A stretch of DNA of 64,000 bases, taken from positions 5,103,501-5,167,500 of the forward strand of contig NZ_CP029008.1 of NCBI RefSeq assembly GCF_024585165.1, written 5' to 3'. This document shows, in pieces, positions 17,461 through 24,976 of this stretch. This DNA comes from Bradyrhizobium sp. WBOS07. GTDB taxonomy: Bacteria; Pseudomonadota; Alphaproteobacteria; Rhizobiales; Xanthobacteraceae. The notes beneath the pieces were generated by a model. It had not been told where the DNA came from. It saw only the letters and a list, made by a program, of their open reading frames with translations, and made no database searches. Numbering within the stretch: the first letter of the stretch is position 1; each line of letters starts with the position of its first letter. A program made the position numbers and the translations under genes.

Positions 17461-18501
17461 ATGGCCTATCTCGAGCTCGATCGGGTCGCAAAGCAGTTCG
17501 GCGCGCAGACCGTGGTCGACGACTTCAGCCTGTCGGTCGGGAAGGGGGAGTTCATCTCCTTTCTCGGCCCGTCCGGCTGCGGCAAGACCACGACGCTGCA
17601 GATGATCGCGGGCTTCCTTGATCCCACGCGCGGCACCATTCGCCTCGAAGGCAAGGACCTGACCGCGATCCATCCGGCCAAGCGTGGCCTCGGCATCGTG
17701 TTCCAGAGCTACGCGCTGTTTCCGCACATGACCGCGGCGGAGAACGTCGCCTTCGGCCTCGAGATGCGTAACGTTCCGCGCAATGAGCGGGCCGAGCGCG
17801 TTCGCTCCGCGCTCGCGATGGTCGGCCTTGCCGGCTTTGAGGATCGTCATCCCCGCCGCATGTCCGGCGGCCAGCAGCAGCGCGTGGCGCTGGCGCGAGC
17901 GCTGGTGATCAAGCCGAGCGTGCTGTTGCTCGACGAGCCGCTGTCGAACCTCGACGCCAAGCTGCGCGAGGAAATGCAGATCGAGCTGCGCCAGATCCAG
18001 CGCACCGTCGGCACTACGACGATCCTGGTCACGCATGACCAGAACGAGGCGATGTCGCTGTCCGACCGCATCGTGGTGATGAGCCAGGGCAAGATCGAGC
18101 AGATCGGCACGCCGCAGGAGACCTATGAGAAGCCGGCCTCCGCCTTCGTCTCGCAGTTCCTCGGCAAGACCAACGATTTTGCCGGGACGATCGACCGCAC
18201 CGCGGCGCCCGCGCAGCTGGTGGCGGGCTCCTGGAGCGCGCCGGCGCCGGTGGGCTTGAGCGGCCCCGTGACGGTCAGCATTCGCCCCGAGAGGATCGGC
18301 TTCGGCGATGCCGGTCTTGGTGCAAAGATCATCACGCGGATTTTCCAGGGCAATCACTGGCTATTCCAGTGCGAGAGCGAGTGCGGTCCGGCGATCGTGA
18401 TCCGCCAGAATGACGGCAAGGCGCAACCGGCCGAAGGCGAGGCCGTTCGTCTCACCTGGCGGCCCGAGGACATGAGCGTGCGCGCGAGGACTGCCGCATG
18501 A
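17461..18501 (+). CDS. ABC transporter ATPase, PotA-like
   Basis: 346 residues. Walker A GPSGCGKTTTLQ (residues 37-48), Q-loop FQSYALFPHM, signature MSGGQQQRVALARAL, Walker B VLLLDEPLSNLDAKLRE, H-loop VTHDQNEA, then a C-terminal TOBE domain (VSIRPERIGF...VRLTWRPEDMSV). It energises uptake by the permease pair encoded next. It starts 23 nt after the binding protein and overlaps the next gene by 4 nt (ATGA). Confidence 0.94.
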   Translation: MAYLELDRVAKQFGAQTVVDDFSLSVGKGEFISFLGPSGCGKTTTLQMIAGFLDPTRGTIRLEGKDLTAIHPAKRGLGIVFQSYALFPHMTAAENVAFGLEMRNVPRNERAERVRSALAMVGLAGFEDRHPRRMSGGQQQRVALARALVIKPSVLLLDEPLSNLDAKLREEMQIELRQIQRTVGTTTILVTHDQNEAMSLSDRIVVMSQGKIEQIGTPQETYEKPASAFVSQFLGKTNDFAGTIDRTAAPAQLVAGSWSAPAPVGLSGPVTVSIRPERIGFGDAGLGAKIITRIFQGNHWLFQCESECGPAIVIRQNDGKAQPAEGEAVRLTWRPEDMSVRARTAA

Positions 18502-19373
18502 GTATGGCCGCCGAGGAGCGCAGCGTACGCGCACCGTGGGCGCTGACGGCGCCTGCCTTGATGCTGTTCGTCGGCGTGCTCTTGATCCCGCTGGCGATGA
18601 CGGTGATGCTGTCGTTCCACGATTGGGGCCAGTACAAGGGCATCGAGCCGGTCTTCATCCTCAAGAACTGGCACGAGATCGCGACCGACCCCTATTACGC
18701 CGAAATGTTCTGGCGGACGTTTCGTGTCGCGATCCTGACGACACTCCTCACTGCCCTGTTGGGCGCGCCCGAAGCCTATATCCTCAACCGCATGAGCGGC
18801 CGCTGGAAAAGCTTCTTCCTGCTGGTCATTCTCGGGCCGCTCTTGATCTCCGTGGTGGCGCGTACGCTCGGCTGGGCGCTGCTGTTCGGCGGCAACAACG
18901 GCCTCGTCAACAAGCTCCTGATGTCGCTCGGGGTGATGCGCTCCCCCATTCCCTTCATGTTCACCGAAACCGGCATGGTGATCGCGCTGGCGCATGTCAT
19001 GATGCCGTTCATGGTGCTGTCGGTGTGGGCGGCGCTGCAGCGGCTCGATCCGCAGATCGAGAACGCCGCGATGTCGCTCGGCGCCGGTCCCGTCACCACC
19101 ATCCGCCGCATCATCATGCCGCAGATCATGCCGGGCGTGCTGTCGGGGGCCATCATCGTGTTCTCGCTCTCGGCCAGCGCCTTTGCGACGCCCGCGATCA
19201 TCGGCGGCCGCCGGCTCAAGGTTGCCGCGACGCTGGCCTATGACGAATTCCTCAACACGCTGAACTGGCCGCTCGGTGCCGCCGTCGCAACGCTGTTGCT
19301 GGCTGCACTGGTGCTGATCGTCGTCGGCAGCAACGCGCTGATCGAACGCCGCTATGCGGAGGTGTTCCGATGA
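18498..19373 (+). CDS. ABC transporter permease, PotB-like
   Basis: 291 residues, six predicted membrane helices, beginning ALTAPALMLFVGVLLIPLAMTVMLSF. The EAA loop that docks the ATPase reads NAAMSLGAGPVTTIRRIIMPQIMPGVLSGA. It overlaps PotA-like and PotC-like genes by 4 nt each, so translation is coupled. It forms the heteromeric channel with the next gene. Confidence 0.92.
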   Translation: MSMAAEERSVRAPWALTAPALMLFVGVLLIPLAMTVMLSFHDWGQYKGIEPVFILKNWHEIATDPYYAEMFWRTFRVAILTTLLTALLGAPEAYILNRMSGRWKSFFLLVILGPLLISVVARTLGWALLFGGNNGLVNKLLMSLGVMRSPIPFMFTETGMVIALAHVMMPFMVLSVWAALQRLDPQIENAAMSLGAGPVTTIRRIIMPQIMPGVLSGAIIVFSLSASAFATPAIIGGRRLKVAATLAYDEFLNTLNWPLGAAVATLLLAALVLIVVGSNALIERRYAEVFR

Positions 19374-20176
19374 GACGGAACGGCCCCCTCGCGTTGATCT
19401 TCCACACCATCTTCGTCGTCATCATGGTGGCGCCGATCCTGGTTGTCTGCCTCGTCGCCTTCACGCCCGAGGGATATTTGTCGCTGCCGACCAACGGCTT
19501 CTCGCTGCGCTGGTTCAGGACCATCGCGAACTATCCCGAATTCATCCACGCCTTCTGGGTCAGTCTCGGGCTCGGTGCGCTGTCCTCCTTGGTGGCGCTG
19601 TTGTTCGCGGTCCCCGCAGCGCTCGCGATCGCGCGCTATCGCTTCCGCGGCCGCGATGCGCTGGCGGCGCTGTTCCTGTCGCCGCTGATGATCCCGCATG
19701 TCGTGCTCGGCATCGCGTTTCTGCGCTTCTTCACCTCGGCCGGCCTTGGCGGCAGCTTTGCCGCGCTGATCATCGCCCATGTCATCATCGTGTTTCCGTT
19801 CGCGCTGCGGTTGACGCTCGCGGCGGCGACGGGGATGGACCGCACGGTCGAGATGGCCGCGGTCTCGCTCGGCGCCGGCGGCTGGACCCTGTTCCGCCGC
19901 GTGACGTTGCCGCTGATCCTGCCCGGCGTCATCAGTGGTTGGGCACTGGCCTTCATCCAGTCCTTCGACGATCTCACCATGACCGTCTTCCTCGCCGCGC
20001 CCGGCACCGAGACATTGCCGGTGCGCATGTTCCTTTACATCCAGGACAACATCGATCCGCTGGTCACGTCGGTCTCGGCCTGCGTGATCGCGATCACCAT
20101 GACCGCCCTGATTCTGCTCGACCGCTTCTACGGGCTCGACCGCGTGCTCGCCGGTAAGGGCGATACGGGGCGATAG
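19370..20176 (+). CDS. ABC transporter permease, PotC-like
   Basis: 268 residues, six membrane helices; EAA loop MAAVSLGAGGWTLFRRVTLPLILPGVISG, followed by ALAFIQSFDDLTMTVFLAAPGTETLPVRMF, very typical of PotC/PotI permeases. Second channel subunit of the importer. It ends 8 nt before the first FAD-dependent oxidoreductase gene, which links transport to catabolism. Confidence 0.92.
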   Translation: MRRNGPLALIFHTIFVVIMVAPILVVCLVAFTPEGYLSLPTNGFSLRWFRTIANYPEFIHAFWVSLGLGALSSLVALLFAVPAALAIARYRFRGRDALAALFLSPLMIPHVVLGIAFLRFFTSAGLGGSFAALIIAHVIIVFPFALRLTLAAATGMDRTVEMAAVSLGAGGWTLFRRVTLPLILPGVISGWALAFIQSFDDLTMTVFLAAPGTETLPVRMFLYIQDNIDPLVTSVSACVIAITMTALILLDRFYGLDRVLAGKGDTGR

Positions 20177-20184
20177 GAGAACCT

Positions 20185-21321
20185 ATGCGAACGGACTACG
20201 ACGTCGCCGTCGTCGGCGGCGGACTGCTCGGCTCCGCCATTGCCTGGGGCCTCGGCCGGCTCGGCAAGACGGTCGCCGTGCTCGACGAAGGCGACATCAC
20301 CAAGCGCGCCTCGCGCGCGAACTTCGCGCTGGTCTGGGTGCAGAGCAAGGGGCTCGGCATGCCCGCCTATACGGTGTGGACCGTGCGGGCGTCGCAGGCC
20401 TGGGGCCGGCTGGCGTCCGAACTGAAGCAGCAGACCGGGCTCGACGTCTGCCTCCAGCAGAATGGCGGCTTTCACCTCACCCTCGGCGAGGACGAATTCG
20501 GCCAGCGCACCGAGCTGGTCGCGCGCATGCACAACCAGACGGGCGCGGCCGACTACAAGATGGAGATGCTCTCGGCGTCCGAGGTGAAGAAGTCGCTGCC
20601 GCTGATCGGCCCCGAGGTCTCCGGCGGCAGCTATTGTCCCCTTGATGGACATGTGAACTCGCTGCGCACGTTTCGCGCCTTCCACACCGGCTTCAAGGCG
20701 TTCGGCATCGACTATCTGCCGGAGCGGCCGGTCTCCGCGATCGGCAAGAGCGGCAACGAATTCCGCCTGACCACGCCGAAGGGCGAGCTGCGCGCCGCCA
20801 AGGTGGTGCTGGCCGCCGGCAACGCCAACCAGACTCTGGCGCCGATGGTCGGCCTCCATGCCCCGATGGGCCCGACCCGCGGCCAGATCGTGGTGACCGA
20901 GCGCACCATGCCGTTCCTGCCGCACCCGCTGACGACGATCCGCCAGACCGACGAAGGCACGGTGATGATCGGCGACAGCAAGGAGGACGAGCTCGACGAC
21001 CGCGCGCTGAAGCATTCGATCAGCGCGGTGATGACCGATCGCGCCCAGCGCATGTTCCCGCACCTGTCGCGCCTCAACGTGGTCAGGAGCTGGGCCGGCA
21101 TCCGCGTGATGCCGCAGGACGGCTTTCCAATCTACGACCAGTCGAAGACGCATCCCGGCGCCTTCGTCGCCTGCTGCCATTCCGGCGTGACGCTCGCCTC
21201 CAACCACGCTTTCGAGATCGCGCGCATGGTGGTGCAGGGCGCGCTCGAGCCCGAGCTGGTCGGCGCGTTCTCGGGCAGCCGTTTTGGCGGTGCGGGCGCG
21301 GCGAACAACAGCGGCTACTAG
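20185..21321 (+). CDS. FAD-dependent oxidoreductase, DAO family (beta-type subunit 1)
   Basis: 378 residues. The N-terminal dinucleotide-binding fold reads [32 protein letters not shown]; a substrate domain and the C-terminal FAD motif (SWAGIRVMPQDGFPIYD) follow. This is the glycine-oxidase/sarcosine-oxidase-like fold found as the beta subunit of heteromeric amino-acid, opine, D-hydroxyproline and cyanide-forming dehydrogenases. It would oxidise the C-N bond of an imported amine or amino acid to an imine. AGGAGA sits 7 nt before the ATG. The operon encodes a second DAO protein (23062-24189), which is unusual. Confidence 0.87.
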   Translation: MRTDYDVAVVGGGLLGSAIAWGLGRLGKTVAVLDEGDITKRASRANFALVWVQSKGLGMPAYTVWTVRASQAWGRLASELKQQTGLDVCLQQNGGFHLTLGEDEFGQRTELVARMHNQTGAADYKMEMLSASEVKKSLPLIGPEVSGGSYCPLDGHVNSLRTFRAFHTGFKAFGIDYLPERPVSAIGKSGNEFRLTTPKGELRAAKVVLAAGNANQTLAPMVGLHAPMGPTRGQIVVTERTMPFLPHPLTTIRQTDEGTVMIGDSKEDELDDRALKHSISAVMTDRAQRMFPHLSRLNVVRSWAGIRVMPQDGFPIYDQSKTHPGAFVACCHSGVTLASNHAFEIARMVVQGALEPELVGAFSGSRFGGAGAANNSGY

Positions 21322-21353
21322 AGATTCCCAGGAAGGAGCCACGAGGCATCCCC

Positions 21354-21650
21354 ATGTTCAAGAGATCGGAACAGGACAAGCGTCCACCGGTGCAGATCTT
21401 CGTCGACGGCGTTGCGGTCGCGGCGCGGCAGGGCGACACGGTGTCCGCCGCGCTGCTGGCCTCCGGCGTCGACGCACGCCGCTCCACCGCGGTGAGCGGC
21501 GCACCGCGTCTGCCCTATTGCATGATGGGCGTGTGCTTCGACTGCCTCGTCACCATCGACGGCGTCGGCAACCGTCAGGGCTGCCTGGTGCCCGTGGCCG
21601 AAGGCATGCAAATCGAGATCCAGAAGGGCAAGCGGGAGATCGGAAGATGA
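21354..21650 (+). CDS. Small (2Fe-2S)-binding subunit of dehydrogenase
   Basis: 98 residues. The cysteines C-x4-C-x2-C (YCMMGVCFDC) plus a fourth Cys 12 residues later fit a plant-ferredoxin-like [2Fe-2S] domain, as in the gamma subunits of HcnA/OoxA-type and proline dehydrogenase complexes. It probably passes electrons between the flavin subunits and the membrane quinone pool. AGGAGCC precedes the ATG. Its stop overlaps the start of the alpha subunit (ATGA). Confidence 0.88.
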   Translation: MFKRSEQDKRPPVQIFVDGVAVAARQGDTVSAALLASGVDARRSTAVSGAPRLPYCMMGVCFDCLVTIDGVGNRQGCLVPVAEGMQIEIQKGKREIGR

Positions 21651-23065
21651 GTGTGGCTCCCAGGCGCGAGGACTATGACGTCGTGGTGATCGGCGCCGGG
21701 CCCGCCGGCCTTGCTGCTGCCGCGACCTCGGCCGAGGCCGGCCTCTCGACGCTGCTGCTCGACGAGAACATGGGTCCCGGCGGCCAGGTCTTTCGCGCCA
21801 TTGCATCCACGCCCGTGACCGACCGCAACCAGCTCGGCGCTGACTATTGGGTCGGTGCCGATCTCGTGCAGGCGCTGCGCGCGAGCAGCGCCGAGGTGAT
21901 TCACCGTGCCATCGTCTGGAGCCTCGATCGCAACCTCGATATCGCCGTCTCGGTCGGCGGCGCATCCGCCTTCGTCAAGGCGAAGCGCGTGATCCTGGCG
22001 ACCGGCGCGCTGGAGCGGCCGTTTCCGATTCCCGGCTGGACGCTGCCGGGCGTGATGACCGCGGGCGCCGCGCAGACCATGCTGAAGTCCTCGGCGCTGG
22101 TGCCCGACGGCCGCACGGTAATCGCCGGGCAGGGCCCGCTGCTCTGGCTACTCGCCGCGCAGATCCTGCGGCTCGGAGGCCGCATCGACCGCATCCTCGA
22201 CACTACCGAGCGCAGCAACTATTTCGCGGCGCTTCCGCATGCCTTTGCCTTCCTGAGCTCGCCCTATTTCGCCAAGGGCCTCGCCATGATGCGCGAGGTC
22301 AAGGCGAAGGTGCAGGTTGTCTCCGGCATCACCGAGCTCTCGGCATCCGGTGAGAGCCAGCTTGCCAGCGTCAGCTATGTCGCGGGCAGCAAGCGCGAAA
22401 CCATTCCCGCCGATCTGCTGCTGCTGCATCAAGGCGTCGTGCCCAACGTCAATCTGGCGATGGCAGCTGGCGTCGAGCATCGCTGGGACGACCTGCAGCT
22501 GTGCTGGTCGCCGGTGCTCGATGCGAGCGGCAGCTCGTCGGTCGTCGGCATCGCGATCGCCGGCGACGGTGCCGGCATCGGCGGCGCGAGCGCCGCCGTG
22601 GTGCGCGGCCGGATCGCGGCGCGCGCGGCCGTGGAGGCCTTGTCGCCCGCGGCTGCGGCGAAGCTCCCAGCGATGGCAACGCTTCGCGCCGATCTCGCCA
22701 GGGCCGAGCGCGGCCGCATCTTCCTCGACACGCTGTTCCGTCCGGCGCCGCAGTTCCGGATTCCCTCGGGCGACACCATCGTCTGCCGCTGTGAGGAGGT
22801 CACCGCAAAGGACGTTCTCGATTCCGTCGCGATCGGCGCGACCGGGCCGAACCAGCTCAAGGCCTATCGCCGCACCGGCATGGGCCCGTGCCAGGGGCGG
22901 CTCTGCGGCCTCACCGTCACCGAGTTGATGGCGCAGGCGCGCGGGAAGACGCCGCAGGAGATCGGCTATTACCGGCTGCGCGCGCCGGTGAAGCCGATCA
23001 CGCTCGCCGAGCTCGCCGCCGTTCCCAAGAGCGAGGCGGACGTCAAGGCCGTGGTTCGCGGATGA
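21647..23065 (+). CDS. FAD/NAD(P)-binding oxidoreductase with C-terminal BFD-like [2Fe-2S] domain (alpha-type subunit)
   Basis: 472 residues. The N terminus DYDVVVIGAGPAGLAAAATSAEAGLSTLLLDEN is a Rossmann FAD site; a second nucleotide motif is TVIAGQGPLLWLLAAQIL. The C terminus has VCRCEEVTAKDV and GMGPCQGRLCG, four cysteines of a bacterioferritin-associated-ferredoxin-like domain. This is the alpha subunit architecture of HcnB, OoxA and D-hydroxyproline dehydrogenases. It overlaps both neighbours by 4 nt, consistent with assembly of one complex. Confidence 0.9.
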   Translation: MSVAPRREDYDVVVIGAGPAGLAAAATSAEAGLSTLLLDENMGPGGQVFRAIASTPVTDRNQLGADYWVGADLVQALRASSAEVIHRAIVWSLDRNLDIAVSVGGASAFVKAKRVILATGALERPFPIPGWTLPGVMTAGAAQTMLKSSALVPDGRTVIAGQGPLLWLLAAQILRLGGRIDRILDTTERSNYFAALPHAFAFLSSPYFAKGLAMMREVKAKVQVVSGITELSASGESQLASVSYVAGSKRETIPADLLLLHQGVVPNVNLAMAAGVEHRWDDLQLCWSPVLDASGSSSVVGIAIAGDGAGIGGASAAVVRGRIAARAAVEALSPAAAAKLPAMATLRADLARAERGRIFLDTLFRPAPQFRIPSGDTIVCRCEEVTAKDVLDSVAIGATGPNQLKAYRRTGMGPCQGRLCGLTVTELMAQARGKTPQEIGYYRLRAPVKPITLAELAAVPKSEADVKAVVRG

Positions 23066-24189
23066 CCCAAAACGTGGATGCGATCGTCGTCGGCGGCGGC
23101 ATCCACGGATGCTCGACTGCGCTGCATCTGTGCCTCGCCGGCATGAAGCCGGTGCTGATCGAGAAGGACTATGCCGGCCGCCACGCTTCGGGCGTCAATG
23201 CCGGCGGCGTTCGCCAGCTGGCACGGCACATCCCCGAGATTCCGCTCTCGATCCGTTCGATGGGAATCTGGGAGAAGATCGCAGATCTCGTCGACGACGA
23301 TTGCAGCTTCGAAAGCTACGGCCAGGTGCTGGTCGCGGAAAACGAGGAGGAGCTGGCGGCCTGCCGCGCCCGCGTCGCCGAGCTCAATGCGCTGGGCTTC
23401 ACGCACGAGGAACTGATCGGCGCTGCTGAACTGCGTCGTCTGGTGCCTGCGGTTGCCGAGACCTGCCCCGGCGGAATCGTGTCGCGCCGTGACGGCGCCG
23501 CCAATCCGGCGCAGACCACGACCGCATTCCGCCGCAAGGCCGAGCGGCTGGGCGCGACCGTGCGCGAGGGTGTCGCGGCCGGCAACATCCGGCACCGTGA
23601 CGGACTCTGGCATGTCGATGTCGGTCCTGAAACCTTCGCCGCGCCGGTGCTGGTCAATGCCGCCGGCGCCTGGGCGGGCAAGATCGCCGCCGATCTCGGC
23701 GAGCCCGTTCCGGTCGAGACCGTCGCGCCGATGCTGATGATCACCTCCCGCGTGCCGCACTTCATCGATCCCGTCGTGATCCTGCGCGGGCGCAAGCTTT
23801 CGTTCAAGCAGTTCAAGAACGGCACCGTGCTGATCGGCGGCGGCCATCTGGCGAGGCCGTATCAGGACCGCAACGAGACGGTGCTCGACTGGAAGAGCCT
23901 CGCGACCAGCGCGCAGACCGTGTTCGAGCTGTTTCCGGTGATGCGCAGCGCCTCGATCGTCCGCGCCTGGGCCGGCATCGAGGCGAAGATGAAGGACGAT
24001 ATTCCCGTGTTCGGTCCGAGCAGCCGTCATAAGGGCCTCTACCACCAGTTCGGCTTCTCGCTGCACGGCTTCCAGCTCGGCCCCGGCGCCGGCGCCGTGA
24101 TGGCCGAGCTGATCGTCAACGGCGGCACCCAGACCCGGATCAGCGATCTCGGCATCGACCGCTTCCATCCTTCCACGCTCCAGGGATGA
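23062..24189 (+). CDS. FAD-dependent oxidoreductase, DAO family (beta-type subunit 2)
   Basis: 375 residues. NVDAIVVGGGIHGCSTALHLCLAGMKPVLIEKDYAGRHASGVNAGGVRQLARH gives the FAD-binding fold and the segment after it that holds the flavin; WAGIEAKMKDDIPVFG and HGFQLGPGAGAVMAELI are the C-terminal FAD contacts. It belongs to the same superfamily as the 20185 gene but is clearly different in sequence. Either the two provide alternative beta subunits, or one acts alone on a downstream intermediate. It starts in a 4-nt overlap with the alpha gene. Confidence 0.87.
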   Translation: MTQNVDAIVVGGGIHGCSTALHLCLAGMKPVLIEKDYAGRHASGVNAGGVRQLARHIPEIPLSIRSMGIWEKIADLVDDDCSFESYGQVLVAENEEELAACRARVAELNALGFTHEELIGAAELRRLVPAVAETCPGGIVSRRDGAANPAQTTTAFRRKAERLGATVREGVAAGNIRHRDGLWHVDVGPETFAAPVLVNAAGAWAGKIAADLGEPVPVETVAPMLMITSRVPHFIDPVVILRGRKLSFKQFKNGTVLIGGGHLARPYQDRNETVLDWKSLATSAQTVFELFPVMRSASIVRAWAGIEAKMKDDIPVFGPSSRHKGLYHQFGFSLHGFQLGPGAGAVMAELIVNGGTQTRISDLGIDRFHPSTLQG

Positions 24190-24227
24190 GATGTTGTCGA
24201 ATCCGATCGGTTGCTCCGAACTCGCTC

Positions 24228-24350
24228 CACCTCTCCCGCTTGCGGGAGAGGTCGGCGCGAAGCGCCGGGTGAGGGCTTCCTCCTCTCGGGGAGTGCCCCA
24301 TTGTGGCGACACCCTCTCCCCGACCCTCTCCCGCAAGCGGGAGAGGGGGC
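24228..24350. repeat. Dispersed palindromic repeat inside the catabolic operon
   Basis: CACCTCTCCCGC-TTGC-GGGAGAGGT hairpin at the left and CCCTCTCCCGCAAGCGGGAGAGGG at the right, with GGCGCGAAGCGCC in between. Same family as 239-352. It lies between the last dehydrogenase gene and ridA and may act as an mRNA stabiliser or partial terminator. Confidence 0.75.
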
Positions 24351-24412
24351 TCACCGGCTTCGCCAATTCAGACCTACTGAATATCGTCACGCTCTAGCAT
24401 CAAGAGGACATC

Positions 24413-24760
24413 ATGAGCATCACCCGCAGCATCCGCACGCCCATCATGCACCGCGCCGTCGAGGCCAATGGCTTCGTCTTCCTCGGCGGCACCATCGCCG
24501 ACGACACCTCGGTCTCGATGGGCGAGCAGACCCGCAATATCCTCGGCAAAATCGCCGGCTATCTGAAGGAGGCGGGCACCGACAAGTCTCGCGTCGTCAG
24601 CGCCTCGATCTTCGTCACCGATCTCTCCAAGAAGAAGGAGATGGATGCGGCCTGGACAGAGTTCTTCGGCGACAATCTGCCGACCCGGGCCACCGTCGGC
24701 GTCGCCGATCTCGGCGGCGGCGCGCTGATCGAGGTCGTGGTCACCGCGCTGAAGGGCTGA
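24413..24760 (+). CDS. RidA/YjgF-family imine deaminase
   Basis: 115 residues. RidA proteins hydrolyse reactive enamine/imine intermediates to keto acids and ammonia. Visible: ANGFVFLGGTIADD, the Arg in LPTRATVGVADLGGGALIEVVVTA (substrate-carboxylate-binding Arg and C-terminal Glu). Placement directly after a set of amine dehydrogenases makes biochemical sense, because these produce imines. AAGAGGA lies 7 nt before the ATG. It is separated from the dehydrogenases by a repeat but is on the same strand. Confidence 0.88.
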   Translation: MSITRSIRTPIMHRAVEANGFVFLGGTIADDTSVSMGEQTRNILGKIAGYLKEAGTDKSRVVSASIFVTDLSKKKEMDAAWTEFFGDNLPTRATVGVADLGGGALIEVVVTALKG

Positions 24761-24877
24761 TCGCGCTTGCCAAAGGGGACGACAGCGCCTCTCACGCTGT
24801 CGCCTCCTCGCGCCGTGCCTTGATATCGCCCTTCAAAGGGAATATCTGGAGGGCTCTCAAACAGGAAATTCGCAGCC

Positions 24878-24976
24878 ATGGATTCGACCCCGACCGCAAA
24901 GCCCATCCGCCTTGCCCACGGGGATTTCCATGCCAGCCTCCATCATCCTGTCGAACCTGTCGCTGGCCACGCCTGA
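24878..24976 (+). CDS. Possible 32-codon leader ORF overlapping the ABC-F start
   Basis: ATG at 24878, preceded by AGGAAA, opens a 32-codon frame (MDSTPTAKPIRLAHGDFH...) that ends at TGA 24974-24976, 47 nt into the ABC-F gene and in another frame. Leader peptides with ribosome-mediated attenuation are known before several ABC-F antibiotic-resistance genes. Only position and RBS support it; it may be chance. Confidence 0.3.
   Translation: MDSTPTAKPIRLAHGDFHASLHHPVEPVAGHA

Noticed and set aside
20128..21342. 404-codon minus-strand frame opposite the first DAO oxidoreductase
   Set aside because: Low-complexity Arg/His/Ala composition with no family signature, and no RBS.
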